A stretch of DNA of 64,000 nucleotides, from the NCBI RefSeq assembly GCF_003576455.2, contig NZ_CP032869.1, positions 7,006,001 to 7,070,000 of the forward strand, given 5' to 3'. This document shows positions 16,245-25,617 of this stretch, piece by piece. Under the pieces are notes generated by a model, which made no database searches, was not told the DNA's origin, and was given only the letters and a program-made list of their open reading frames with translations. Numbering within the stretch: position 1 is the first letter of the stretch; every line of letters begins with the position of its first letter. The DNA comes from Mucilaginibacter celer (GTDB lineage: Bacteria > Bacteroidota > Bacteroidia > Sphingobacteriales > Sphingobacteriaceae). The position numbers and the translations under genes are program-made.

Positions 16245-18401
16245 ATGGAAAAGAAAAATACGCCACCCAAAAAAGGCACTGAAAGTGCTATAGATCAAAA
16301 GCTGGCACGGCAACCAGAGAACGCGAAAACGGAAAATTTGAAAGCCCATACTGCCGACGCCACCGGGGAATCAATGACCACCAATACAGGTCTCGCCATC
16401 AACGACGACCAGAATTCTTTGAAAGCCGGTGACCGGGGGCCAAGCCTTCTGGAAGATTTTATATTACGGGAAAAAATCACTCATTTTGATCATGAACGCA
16501 TTCCGGAGCGGGTGGTACATGCCCGCGGTTCGGGGGCGCATGGCATTTTCAAGGCCTACGGAAATGTTTCGAAAGCTACGAAAGCAAAATTTTTACTGGA
16601 CACCGAAAGGGAAACTCCGGTATTCGTCAGGTTCTCAACGGTGGCAGGATCGAAAGGTTCCACCGATCTGGCCAGGGATGTACGGGGCTTTGCCGTGCGA
16701 TTTTATACCGAAGAAGGAAACTTTGACCTGGTAGGCAACAACATGCCCGTATTTTTCATACAGGATGCGATGAAATTCCCTGACCTTATCCATGCCGTTA
16801 AGCCCGAGCCGGATAATGAGATCCCGCAGGCGGCTTCTGCCCACGATACTTTTTGGGATTTTATTTCATTAACGCCGGAATCGGCCCATATGATTATGTG
16901 GGCGATGAGCGACCGTGCGATACCGCGCAGCCTCCGGATGATGGAAGGGTTCGGTGTACATACCTTCCGGTTCATCAACGAAGCAGGTAAGGCCAGTTTT
17001 GTTAAATTTCATTGGAAGCCCTTGTTAGGCGTCCACGCCGTGGCATGGGACGAGGCGCAGAATATTTCCGGTAAAGACTCGGATTTTCATCGCCGTGATC
17101 TTTGGGATGCCATTGAAAGCGGTTCCTTTCCGGAATGGGAGCTGGGCGTGCAGATCATACCGGAAGAAGACGAATTCAAGTTCGATTTCGATCTGCTTGA
17201 TCCGACCAAGCTGGTGCCGGAGGAACTGGTGCCCGTTGAACGTATCGGTAAAATGACGTTGAACAGGAACCCGGACAATTTTTTTGCGGAGACCGAACAG
17301 GTCGCGTTTCACCTGGGACACATCGTACCGGGGATTGATTTTAGCAATGACCCCTTGTTGCAGGGCCGCCTGTTCTCTTATACGGATACCCAGCTGAGCC
17401 GCCTGGGAGGTCCTAACTTCCAGGAGATCCCGATCAATCGTCCGCTCAACGCCGTCCATAATAACCAGCGCGACGGGCATATGCGCCAAATGATCAATAA
17501 GGGAAAAACGAGTTACGGGCCAAATTCTTTAGGGAACAATGACCCGCAGCAGGTAAAGGAGGCAGATGGCGGCTTTGTAAGTTACCAGGAGCGGATCGAG
17601 GCCCGCAAAACCAGGGCAAGGAACAAAAGTTTCTTTGATCATTTCAGCCAGGCAAGTTTATTCTTCAACAGCCAGTCGCAGCCGGAAAAGAACCACATCA
17701 TCGACGCATTAACCTTTGAACTTGGGAAGGTGAAAACCGTCGCGGTCCGTGAACGGATGCTGGGCGTGCTCCTGCAGATTGATACGGCACTGGCCAAAAT
17801 GGTGGCTGACGGCCTTGGCCTGCAGGTACCTGAAGGACCTGTTCTCAACCAGAATATACCGGCAGATGGCGATCCGGCAGATTATGCACCTGTAAAAGGT
17901 AAAAGCGCCGTAAAAATTTCACCTGCCTTAAGTATGGCCAATACCATCAAGGACACCATCAAAAGCCGTAAGATCGCGATCCTGGCAGCAGAGGGCGTAA
18001 AAGCACAGTCCCTTAACGCCGTCAAAGCTGCTTTGGAAGCCGAGGGCGCTGTTGCAGAGGTTATCGCTCCGAAACTGGGTTTGATCGATGATGGCATAGA
18101 AGCAGACCAGAGCTTTCTTGGTGCCGCTTCTGTATTGTTCGATGCGGTATATGTAGCTGGTGGGAAGGGTTTGGATGCCGAGGCTAATGCTTTACATTTT
18201 CTGAACGAAGCGTTCAAGCATTGCAAGGTTATCGCGTTTGAAGATGGAACGGAGGCCATATTGGCCGCTACCGGTTTCTCGCAAAAAGTGAAAGATGATC
18301 CGGGCGTCATAATAGGAAAGGATCTGATCAATGACTTTATTACCGCCATTAAGGGACACAGGGTTTGGGAACGCGAAAAATCAAGATTAATCCCTGCTTA
18401 A
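16245..18401 (+). CDS. katE: Large-subunit catalase (HPII/KatE type)
   Basis: A 718-residue haem catalase that breaks hydrogen peroxide into water and oxygen. The core domain has the active-site His92 in RVVHARGSG, the Asn in LVGNNMPVFF (about 165) and the proximal Tyr in RLFSYTDTQLSRLG (about 380). A C-terminal flavodoxin-like/PfpI-like domain follows (about 555-710, with KIAILAAEGVKAQSLNAVKA), which marks clade-2 large-subunit catalases like E. coli HPII. The N-terminal 60 residues are polar and extended. The stop is one base before the ankyrin gene. Confidence 0.97.
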   Translation: MEKKNTPPKKGTESAIDQKLARQPENAKTENLKAHTADATGESMTTNTGLAINDDQNSLKAGDRGPSLLEDFILREKITHFDHERIPERVVHARGSGAHGIFKAYGNVSKATKAKFLLDTERETPVFVRFSTVAGSKGSTDLARDVRGFAVRFYTEEGNFDLVGNNMPVFFIQDAMKFPDLIHAVKPEPDNEIPQAASAHDTFWDFISLTPESAHMIMWAMSDRAIPRSLRMMEGFGVHTFRFINEAGKASFVKFHWKPLLGVHAVAWDEAQNISGKDSDFHRRDLWDAIESGSFPEWELGVQIIPEEDEFKFDFDLLDPTKLVPEELVPVERIGKMTLNRNPDNFFAETEQVAFHLGHIVPGIDFSNDPLLQGRLFSYTDTQLSRLGGPNFQEIPINRPLNAVHNNQRDGHMRQMINKGKTSYGPNSLGNNDPQQVKEADGGFVSYQERIEARKTRARNKSFFDHFSQASLFFNSQSQPEKNHIIDALTFELGKVKTVAVRERMLGVLLQIDTALAKMVADGLGLQVPEGPVLNQNIPADGDPADYAPVKGKSAVKISPALSMANTIKDTIKSRKIAILAAEGVKAQSLNAVKAALEAEGAVAEVIAPKLGLIDDGIEADQSFLGAASVLFDAVYVAGGKGLDAEANALHFLNEAFKHCKVIAFEDGTEAILAATGFSQKVKDDPGVIIGKDLINDFITAIKGHRVWEREKSRLIPA

Positions 18402-18402
18402 T

Positions 18403-18879
18403 ATGGATGTCAACAATACCTTATTCTTCCAGGCAGCCCGAACCGGTGACCTGGATACCCTAAACCGGATGCTTCGCGACGGGATGGAAGTTAACAGCCG
18501 TGACGAGAAAGGTTATACGCCGCTGATCATTGCCTGTTACAACAACCAGCCGGATGCCGCAGAGTTGCTTCTCGAAGCGGGCGCGGATGTCAATACCGGG
18601 GACGCAGGCGGTAATACCGCCCTGATGGGTGTTTGCTTTAAGGGTTACCCGCTTATTGCCGACTTGTTGATCCGGTACGGGGCAGACCTTGATCTTCAGC
18701 ATGGGAACGGCGGTACGGCCCTGATGTTCGCCGCCATGTTTGGACGCAACGAGATGATCCGCTTATTGGTGGCGAACGGTGCAAACCGGAATCTAACGGA
18801 TAACCGGGGGCTTAGCGCATTTGACCTGGCCGCGCAACAAGGCAATGAAGAAGCTATTGGAATTTTAGAAAATCAATAA
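18403..18879 (+). CDS. Ankyrin-repeat protein, probable catalase partner
   Basis: A 158-residue protein made of about four ankyrin repeats: GDLDTLNRMLRDGMEVNSRD, GYTPLIIACYNNQPDAAELL, GNTALMGVCFKGYPLIADLL and GTALMFAAMFGRNEMIRLLV, with a final cap. There is no signal peptide, so it is cytoplasmic. It starts one base after the catalase stop. In Pseudomonas a similar catalase-ankyrin arrangement is known (KatB/AnkB), where the ankyrin protein is needed for full catalase activity; the same role here is inferred. Confidence 0.93.
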   Translation: MDVNNTLFFQAARTGDLDTLNRMLRDGMEVNSRDEKGYTPLIIACYNNQPDAAELLLEAGADVNTGDAGGNTALMGVCFKGYPLIADLLIRYGADLDLQHGNGGTALMFAAMFGRNEMIRLLVANGANRNLTDNRGLSAFDLAAQQGNEEAIGILENQ

Positions 18880-18962
18880 ACACGTCACTTAAAAAAACAA
18901 ATGCATTCCTAAACTTGTGATATCGCCCTGCAGGTCTTCTGCGGGGCTTCCCGGTACAATCT

Positions 18963-19448
18963 ATGAAACGAAAGAAAAACCTTTTTGAACGCTTTTCTGA
19001 ATGGGCCACTAAAGCTACCGGCAGTTCTGCTGCCTTTATTCTCGCAGTGTCAGCAGTGGTTATTTGGGCTGCCACTGGCCCGGTAGCCAAATATTCCCAG
19101 ACCTGGCAGCTGATCATCAATACCGGGACGACCATTATCACCTTCCTGATGGTTTTCCTGATCCAGAAATCACAAAACAAAGATTCCAAAGCGATCCATT
19201 TGAAACTGAATGAACTTATCGCTTCCCATGAAGGAACCAGCAACCGGATGGTGGATATAGAAAACCTGACCGAAAAGGAACTTGATCAGTTGCATAAGTT
19301 CTATGTGCAGATCGCAAAACTGGCAGAAAAGGAAGACGACCTGACCTGTACGCATTCTATTGACGCGGCCGAAGAAAATAACCGTAACAAAACGGTAAAC
19401 CTAAAAAAACGGAAGTCTTACAGCAAACAAGAAAGGGATAATGCCTGA
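18963..19448 (+). CDS. Low-affinity iron permease family protein
   Basis: A 161-residue membrane protein. The family pattern is FERFSEWATKATGSSAAFIL, then two helices (about 18-40 and 48-66), then LIQKSQNKDSKAIHLKLNEL and ENLTEKELDQLHKFY. The tail is basic (KKRKSYSKQER). Despite its name the iron transport role in bacteria is not established. It follows the ankyrin gene after 83 bp and is often found in similar environmental-stress gene clusters. Confidence 0.88.
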   Translation: MKRKKNLFERFSEWATKATGSSAAFILAVSAVVIWAATGPVAKYSQTWQLIINTGTTIITFLMVFLIQKSQNKDSKAIHLKLNELIASHEGTSNRMVDIENLTEKELDQLHKFYVQIAKLAEKEDDLTCTHSIDAAEENNRNKTVNLKKRKSYSKQERDNA

Positions 19449-19556
19449 AGCAGATGAAATGGTCCACGGCGATTTTATTGATTGAAAGTCAGCTTTGTCA
19501 AATTACCGGTTACGGGCAGCAAACATTTTTTACACTGATTGTTTATTAAGCGGTCT

Positions 19557-21371
19557 ATGAAAACTACATCTTTACCCACTAATATAACGGTGGCCGGCAT
19601 GGGTGCCGTGCCGCTTGAACAGGGTGTCCACTTCCGTGTCTGGGCACCGAACGCCGACGCCGTCTTTGTGACTGGCAGCTTTAATGATTTTGATAAAACC
19701 TCTCTCCCGCTGGAAAACGAAGGTAACGGGTACTGGGCGGGCACGGCAGCGGAGGCCAAAACCGGCGATGAATATAAATATTATCTGCAAACACCTTATG
19801 GTGAGTTTTTCCGGAATGATCCATATGCCAAACAAATGACCAACTCCGCAGGCAATGGCGTGATTTATGACGGTAACCGGTTTGACTGGGGCGAAACTGA
19901 ATACCAAATGCCCTCATGGAATAAACTGGTGATCTACGAACTTCATACCGGTACCTTTAATGTTAAAGAAGAGGGAAAGCCCGGGGACTTGTATGGTGTA
20001 ATCGAAAAGCTGCCATATTTGAAAGAGCTGGGAATCAATGCCATCGAGGTGATGCCTCCTTTCGAATTTCCCGGCGGGTTTTCCTGGGGATATAACCCTA
20101 CCCAGCCTTTCGCAATCGAATCGGAATACGGCGGCCCCGACGCGTTCAAAAGTCTGGTAAAAGCAGCGCACGAGCAGGGCATCGCTGTTATCCTCGATGT
20201 GGTTTACAATCACTTCGGCCCCAGCGACCTCGATCTCTGGCAGTTTGACGGCTGGTCAGAAAACGGCAAAGGCGGTATCTATTTTTATAATGACTGGAAA
20301 TCGGAAACACCCTGGGGTGATACCCGTCCTGATTATGGGAGGGGAGAGGTCAGACAATACTTGCGCGATAATGCCTTGATGTGGCTGGAAGAATACCGGG
20401 TGGACGGACTGCGGATGGATATGATCCCCTACATCAGGAACGTACACGCTGATGAGAGTCCGGGCAGCATGCTGGAAGACGGGCTTAGCCTGCTCCGCTG
20501 GATCAACAATGAGATCGCTGAAAAATTTCCCTGGAAACTGACCATCGCAGAAGACCTGCATGGTCTGGATAGCATCACTAACCCGACAGACGGTGATGGG
20601 TTGGGCTTTGGTGCACAATGGGATGGTGATTTCGTGCACCCTGTGCGCAATGCGATTATAGCTCCTGATGATGCAGAAAGGGATATGTGTGCAATGGAAG
20701 CGGCGCTGATGCGACAATATAGCGGCGATCCATTTCACAGGATCATTTATACCGAAAGTCACGACGAGGTGGCCAATGGGAAAGCCCGGGTGGCCGAAGA
20801 GATTTCCGACGGTGACGTGAATAACTGGTATTCTAAAAAACGCGCATCGCTCGGCATGGCGATGGTGCTCACCTCGCCCGGGATCCCGATGATCTTCCAG
20901 GGACATGAACTTCTGGAAGACCGCTGGTTTTCTGATACTGACCCCATTGAATGGAACCGGGAGAAGGAATTCAACGGATTCGTACGCTTGCACCGCGACC
21001 TGATCCGTCTACGCTTGAATAAAGACGGTATCAGCGAAGGATTAAGCGGGCGAAACACCGAAGTCATCCGGGTTGATAATGAGAAGAAAATGCTGGTGTT
21101 TCAGCGCTGGCAGGAGGGAGGGCCGGGAGATACCACAGTCGTTGTGCTGAACTTCTCAGGACAAGCCTACTCCGATTACCGGATAGGCATGCCGGGCGCG
21201 GGACTGTGGAAGATTCGTTTCAACAGCGATTGGGAAGGCTATGACCAGGAGTTCGGTGATTATAATGTGCCGGATACCAATGCCGAACAACAGGAATGCG
21301 ACGGATATCAGCATTCAGCCAGTATATCGGTAGGACCTTACTCGGCCGTCATACTTTCACAGGATAAATGA
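19557..21371 (+). CDS. GH13 glycoside hydrolase with CBM48, branching-enzyme-like
   Basis: A 604-residue alpha-amylase-family enzyme. CBM48 at the N terminus (about 15-105, with FRVWAPNADAVFVTGSFNDF) precedes the (beta/alpha)8 barrel. The conserved regions are VILDVVYNHFGP (region I), VDGLRMDMIPYI with the nucleophile Asp (region II), LTIAEDLHG with the acid Glu (region III) and IIYTESHDEVANG (region IV). A beta domain ends the protein. The pattern fits glycogen branching enzyme or a related alpha-glucan enzyme; exact specificity cannot be told. ATG 19557 was chosen over a TTG at 19539. A role in glycogen or trehalose-type stress carbohydrate metabolism is inferred. Confidence 0.9.
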   Translation: MKTTSLPTNITVAGMGAVPLEQGVHFRVWAPNADAVFVTGSFNDFDKTSLPLENEGNGYWAGTAAEAKTGDEYKYYLQTPYGEFFRNDPYAKQMTNSAGNGVIYDGNRFDWGETEYQMPSWNKLVIYELHTGTFNVKEEGKPGDLYGVIEKLPYLKELGINAIEVMPPFEFPGGFSWGYNPTQPFAIESEYGGPDAFKSLVKAAHEQGIAVILDVVYNHFGPSDLDLWQFDGWSENGKGGIYFYNDWKSETPWGDTRPDYGRGEVRQYLRDNALMWLEEYRVDGLRMDMIPYIRNVHADESPGSMLEDGLSLLRWINNEIAEKFPWKLTIAEDLHGLDSITNPTDGDGLGFGAQWDGDFVHPVRNAIIAPDDAERDMCAMEAALMRQYSGDPFHRIIYTESHDEVANGKARVAEEISDGDVNNWYSKKRASLGMAMVLTSPGIPMIFQGHELLEDRWFSDTDPIEWNREKEFNGFVRLHRDLIRLRLNKDGISEGLSGRNTEVIRVDNEKKMLVFQRWQEGGPGDTTVVVLNFSGQAYSDYRIGMPGAGLWKIRFNSDWEGYDQEFGDYNVPDTNAEQQECDGYQHSASISVGPYSAVILSQDK

Positions 21372-21405
21372 TCTTGGTGTGGGGAATGCTTTAACGATTG
21401 AAAGA

Positions 21406-21871
21406 ATGAAGGGAAAATCTGTTTTGCGTTCTGTACCTGATCCCAAAGGAGGGCCAGCCGACCGGGCAGCAATCCTGCTTTCGGATATATTGGGTAGCGT
21501 GTGGCTTTTAATTGCATTCCTCGCCCCTCATTGGGTTTTACCTGCTTTGGAACTTCGGACTGATTAAAGGACTGCAACCATTTGACCGGGCTCCGTTCAA
21601 CGTGCTTGACACGATACTGTCGATATTCGCTATCGTGCTTTCTGTTGCGGTTTTGATCAGTCAAAAGCGGCAGCGCCGTCTGGAAAAGATCCGTGAGCAG
21701 GTGGAATTCGAAGTTAATGTACGCGCTGAGCACGAGATCACCAAGATACTGGAAATGCTGCACACTATCCAGCAAAAGCTCGGTATCAGCAATAATGATC
21801 AGGAACTGGAAGAAATGAAAAAACAAACGAATATCGCCGACATTCGCGAAAAGATCAGGAAGAACAGTTAA
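21406..21871 (+). pseudogene. DUF1003 membrane protein gene, frameshifted
   Basis: Two overlapping frames together make one DUF1003 protein. The first (from ATG 21406) reads DRAAILLSDILGSVWLLIAF and then drifts; the second picks up with LLWNFGLIKGLQPFD, then ILSIFAIVLSVAVLISQKRQ and a C-terminal coiled stretch (EHEITKILEMLHTIQQKLG). Removing one C from the CCCC run at 21524-21527 restores a continuous protein through both helices. The change is either a real one-base insertion or an assembly error in a homopolymer. The role of DUF1003 is unknown; it has two membrane helices. Upstream GTG 21379 is an alternative start. Confidence 0.82.
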
Positions 21872-21957
21872 CACATGATGATGATGACCATTATGCGCAG
21901 TTATCCCGGTAAACACATTTTTCGTAAGCGACATTTTCTTTGGAGGTATTGATAATA

Positions 21958-23631
21958 ATGAAAAAAGATAATTCTCAACAGTTGGCTATTTTAGGCGGCG
22001 GACCCGCTGCACTGTTTATCTTCAAACGTTTGGTAGACCGCGGACTACCGCATCAGAACATAACCATTTTTGAAAAAAATGACCGGCTCGGTTACGGGAT
22101 GCCTTATGGGCACAATGGCGCGGCGGACGAACATGTTACCAATGTTTCGGGCAATGAGATCCCGGAATTGATGAGTGATCTGGCTGACTGGATCAAAAAA
22201 GTTCCTAAAGACACGCTGGACAAGTACCACATTGATCCGGGGAACTTTAATGACTATAAAGTCCTGCCGCGTTTGCTTTTCGGGCAATACCTGAACGACC
22301 AGTTTAACCAGCTCCTTAAACAGGCCAGGGAAAAAGGAATCGAAACAACGGTCTGTTATAAGAGCATAGTAGCTGATGTCATCGATGACCCAGTTAAAAG
22401 AAAAATAAAAGTTTTGCTGGAGGATGACCGCGGCTTTGATTTCGACCGTGTAGTCATCTGTACCGGCCACCTTTGGCCTTTCAGATATGAAGGCAAAGTT
22501 AAAGGCTGGTTTGACTCTCCTTATCCCCCGGCAAAGATCAGTATCAGGGTAAATCATGCCGTCGCCATACGCGGTTCTTCACTTACCGCCATCGATGCGA
22601 TCCGTACCTTAGGCAGGCATAACGGCACTTTTGAGAAGATAGATGGAAAACTGTGCTTTACAGCTGATGATCCTAATTTCAAAATCGTCATGTATTCCCG
22701 CAACGGACTGCTGCCTGCAGTTCGTTTTCATCTGGAAGACTCACATTTAGGCAAAGAAACGGTATTACCTGCTGAAGAGGTCGAAGCGGTGCGCGCGCAG
22801 CATGAAGGTTTTTTGCCTTTGGACTATGTTTTTGAAAAGAACTTTAAAGCCGGAATTTTAAGGCAGGATCCTGAATTTTATGAGCAGATCAAAGAAATGA
22901 ACATGGAAACCTTCGTGGACTGGATCATGGAACAGCGGGCGCAGGCTGCCCCCTTTGAATTGTTAAAAGAGGAATATGCGGAGGCGGAACAGTCTATAAA
23001 GAAACGCGAGTCAGTTTACTGGAAAGAAATGCTGGCCATCCTAAGCTTTGCCATGAATTATCCTGCCAAGTATTTTTCAGCGGAGGATTGGTTGCGGATG
23101 CAAAGAAAGTTGATGCCACTCATTTCCGTTGTAATCGCTTTTGTACCGCAAAGCTCGGCTGAAACCTTACTGGCAATGCACCAGGCCGGGAAACTGGAAC
23201 TGCTCGCAGTGGGAGAAGACGGCTCTTTCGAGCCAGGAGAGGACGGGGGCGCGGTTATCGACGGCACCCATTACCAAACTTTTGTGGATTGCATCGGTCA
23301 GCCCCATTTGAAATATGAAGAATTGCCATATCCGGGCCTGTTGCAAAACCGTACGGTGAGCCCGGCGCGCTTACGGTTCCGGGATCCGGAAAAGGGCAGG
23401 CAAATGATGAGCGATGATCAGCAAAAGGTGGTCACTGATGATCAGAAGAACTATTACCTGACGGTGCCGGGCGTAAGTATCAATGACAGCTTTCAGGCGG
23501 TTGATGAGTTCAATGCACTGAACGAACGGATCTACATCATGGCTGTGCCGTTCATCGGGGGATTTAACCCGGATTATTCCGGCCTGGATTTTTGTGAAGC
23601 GGCCTCTAAAGCCATTATCGATAGCTTATGA
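21958..23631 (+). CDS. FAD/NAD(P)-binding protein (NAD_binding_9 type)
   Basis: A 557-residue flavoprotein. The N-terminal dinucleotide fold is QQLAILGGGPAALFIFKRLV with GGGPAA near residue 15. It is followed by FEKNDRLGYGMPYG and the family region HVTNVSGNEIPELMSDLADW, and VVICTGHLWPF near 175. The C-terminal third ends with FIGGFNPDYSGLDFCEAASK. The substrate is unknown; relatives are annotated as FAD-NAD(P)-binding or hydroxyacylglutathione-type proteins, without solid function. GGAGG at 21942 lies before ATG 21958. It overlaps the DUF1543 gene by 4 bp, so the two are co-translated. Confidence 0.88.
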   Translation: MKKDNSQQLAILGGGPAALFIFKRLVDRGLPHQNITIFEKNDRLGYGMPYGHNGAADEHVTNVSGNEIPELMSDLADWIKKVPKDTLDKYHIDPGNFNDYKVLPRLLFGQYLNDQFNQLLKQAREKGIETTVCYKSIVADVIDDPVKRKIKVLLEDDRGFDFDRVVICTGHLWPFRYEGKVKGWFDSPYPPAKISIRVNHAVAIRGSSLTAIDAIRTLGRHNGTFEKIDGKLCFTADDPNFKIVMYSRNGLLPAVRFHLEDSHLGKETVLPAEEVEAVRAQHEGFLPLDYVFEKNFKAGILRQDPEFYEQIKEMNMETFVDWIMEQRAQAAPFELLKEEYAEAEQSIKKRESVYWKEMLAILSFAMNYPAKYFSAEDWLRMQRKLMPLISVVIAFVPQSSAETLLAMHQAGKLELLAVGEDGSFEPGEDGGAVIDGTHYQTFVDCIGQPHLKYEELPYPGLLQNRTVSPARLRFRDPEKGRQMMSDDQQKVVTDDQKNYYLTVPGVSINDSFQAVDEFNALNERIYIMAVPFIGGFNPDYSGLDFCEAASKAIIDSL

Positions 23632-24185
23632 AATTATTTATGGTTTTACTGGGATCGAAAGCGCCGAGAAGAAATGTCGAGCAGCACGATTTCTTTTTCG
23701 GTATAGCTGAAAAACTTGGCGACCTCAAACAACAATTTATCGGGTTCTGGCCGGAAGCGGGGAACAGCCTGCATATCGATGGCTGGCGGGAGATCAATTT
23801 TGTGGATGGTTACCGCGTTGACATTGTGCCGGAAGAGCATCAGGGAAACAATAAGCGCATTTTCTTTATCAACCTGGGCGGTTATACTTCGGGAAAACTG
23901 GAAGAACAGCATTACACTTTACTGACGGTACAGGATGACCGGATCTCCGCCCTGAAAGCGAGCAAACTGACGGCTTTTTTCAGGACCGCCACGATCAAAG
24001 GTCTGAAAGGGGCGGATGCACATATCGATGAAAAATATGGTATCGATGTGGACGACATTTACCGGATCGAAGACTTGTTGTCGCCGGAAACCAAGGCCCG
24101 CTGGCATATTCACTTAACTGCGGTGGAAAATGCTCCCGCGGACGAAATCCACCTGGGGTATTTAAAAATGAGCCAGCTGGGCTAA
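23628..24185 (+). CDS. DUF1543 family protein
   Basis: A 185-residue protein. The family start MKLFMVLLGSKAPRRNVEQH is followed by DFFFGIAEKLGDLKQQF, LHIDGWREINFVDGYRVDIV and FFINLGGYTSGKLEEQHYT. A second half (FRTATIKGLKGADAHIDEKY) has the same shape, as usual for this family. The function is unknown. Its ATG overlaps the previous stop by 4 bp (ATGA), so it likely works with the FAD protein. Confidence 0.88.
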   Translation: MKLFMVLLGSKAPRRNVEQHDFFFGIAEKLGDLKQQFIGFWPEAGNSLHIDGWREINFVDGYRVDIVPEEHQGNNKRIFFINLGGYTSGKLEEQHYTLLTVQDDRISALKASKLTAFFRTATIKGLKGADAHIDEKYGIDVDDIYRIEDLLSPETKARWHIHLTAVENAPADEIHLGYLKMSQLG

Positions 24186-24248
24186 ACTCCTCCGCAAAAA
24201 TGAATTGATTTCTAAAACAGGCGCAGCACCTGGTGTTTAAAGAAAATT

Positions 24249-24833
24249 ATGGCATTAAAATCAGCATGTTTATTGGAATGGGTAAAAAAACGCTATGAGG
24301 GAAGGGTCATTCCCCTGAGTAATGTACCTTACATTCACCATGTTTCGGCGGTCGCAGAAATAGCTGCGCATTATGTGACGTTCGGTTATGAAGCGGGCCT
24401 GTGCCATGATATGCTTGAAGATGGTATTTGCACAACCGACGAGCTGATCTCTGCTTTGTCTTCATGTTCCTACAGCCTGGAGGAAAGAAACGCTATTTTA
24501 GAACTGGTGACTGAATTGACTGATCATTATACTTGCGAGGCTTATCCCCAACTCAGTAAAAAGGAGCGGCGGCGGAAGGAAAACAAGCGTCTCAGGAAAG
24601 TCAGCGCCGCTGCACAAACGGTTAAATATGCCGACCTGTTATACAACATGGATTGGAAGCTCTGTTATGAGCCCGAAAAAGCGGAGCGTTACCTCGAGCG
24701 AAAAATCCGATTACTGAAGCGCCTGGATAAAGGGAACACGGACTTGCAGCAAAAAGTACTGGACCATGCGTATCGCTCCTTTAATATCAATGGCAATTTA
24801 GCTAACCTGCTTTCCATCGCTGCTGTACTTTAA
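24249..24833 (+). CDS. HD-domain protein, MESH1/SpoT-hydrolase-like
   Basis: A 194-residue protein with the metal-binding HD pattern of (p)ppGpp hydrolases: PYIHHVSAVAEIA, then GLCHDMLEDG where the H-D and E-D residues lie, and later AAQTVKYADLLYNM which matches the usual K-x-A-D/L-x-N motif. The domain covers about residues 10-165. The family includes small stand-alone alarmone hydrolases, so a stringent-response role is possible, but the substrate is not proven. It follows the DUF1543 gene after 63 bp. Confidence 0.78.
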   Translation: MALKSACLLEWVKKRYEGRVIPLSNVPYIHHVSAVAEIAAHYVTFGYEAGLCHDMLEDGICTTDELISALSSCSYSLEERNAILELVTELTDHYTCEAYPQLSKKERRRKENKRLRKVSAAAQTVKYADLLYNMDWKLCYEPEKAERYLERKIRLLKRLDKGNTDLQQKVLDHAYRSFNINGNLANLLSIAAVL

Positions 24834-25080
24834 CGAACTTTTAAAATTCGGTTTATTAATTCCTGCTTTTTACTTAGGAATACTCTGGCCCATTTTATTT
24901 AACGCCGATTATTATGATCCCCAATGCATGTGCCTTGCAGTCAGCGCAATTGCTGTCAAGATCATCCAGGACACGATGAACGGCCGGAAAAATGATGATG
25001 CGGCTTTGTTCAATCTTAACCGTTAGCCCTCATATCCCAAAACTTAGCCTTAATTCTGCTGTTATTGCTCAATAGAAGCA

Positions 25081-25562
25081 TTGCTATTTTTATTCGGGGC
25101 TGGGGATCAGCTTAATGCCCTGCAAATGAGTTGCCGGGGAGTTGCTTTCTTTTTGATCGCCCTTGTACTCATCCGCATTTCCGGCCGCGGCTCTTTTGGA
25201 TTGAGAATGCCGCTGGATAATATCGTTATCATTTTATTGGGGGCTGTCATGAGCCGTGCGATAGTGGGTGCTTCGCCCTTTATCCCGGTAGTTATATGTT
25301 GTCTCGTTATCGTTTTGTTGCACCGGCTTTTCGGCTGGTTTGTGGCGAGATCGGGAAATTCAGTCATTGGACAGAAGGAAATAAGTTCCTGCTTTTTCAT
25401 GATGGCAAGTTCGATCATGAAGAAATGCGCCGTGCACTGGTTTGCAAAGAAGATGTGATGCAGGGCATTCGCCGCTCCGCGTTGACCACAGATATGGATA
25501 CGATCGATAAAGTATATATGGAGCGCAACGGTGAAGTCAGCGTAATCCGCAAAAAAGGATAA
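25081..25562 (+). pseudogene. DUF421/YetF-like membrane protein gene, frameshifted
   Basis: The first frame has three hydrophobic helices (GVAFFLIALVLIRISGR, PLDNIVIILLGAVMSRAI, FIPVVICCLVIVLLHRLF) and then breaks after GWFVARSG. The adjoining frame continues as the soluble YetF domain: GKFSHWTEGNKFLLFHDGKF, EEMRRALVCKEDVMQGIR and MDTIDKVYMERNGEVSVI. One added base in the GGGAAA run (25353-25358) joins them. TTG 25081 is the first usable start; the true start is uncertain. In front of it, 24829-25026 is open and coding-like but without a good start. Lesion or assembly error cannot be told apart here. Confidence 0.82.
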
Positions 25563-25617
25563 AACTTAAAGGAATGTTATTGGTTGAATAGTTTAATTAA
25601 TAATTAAATACAACCAC

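Noticed and set aside
20256..20993. 245-codon minus-strand frame inside the GH13 gene
   Set aside because: It is the antisense of a well-conserved enzyme core and has no start-site support.
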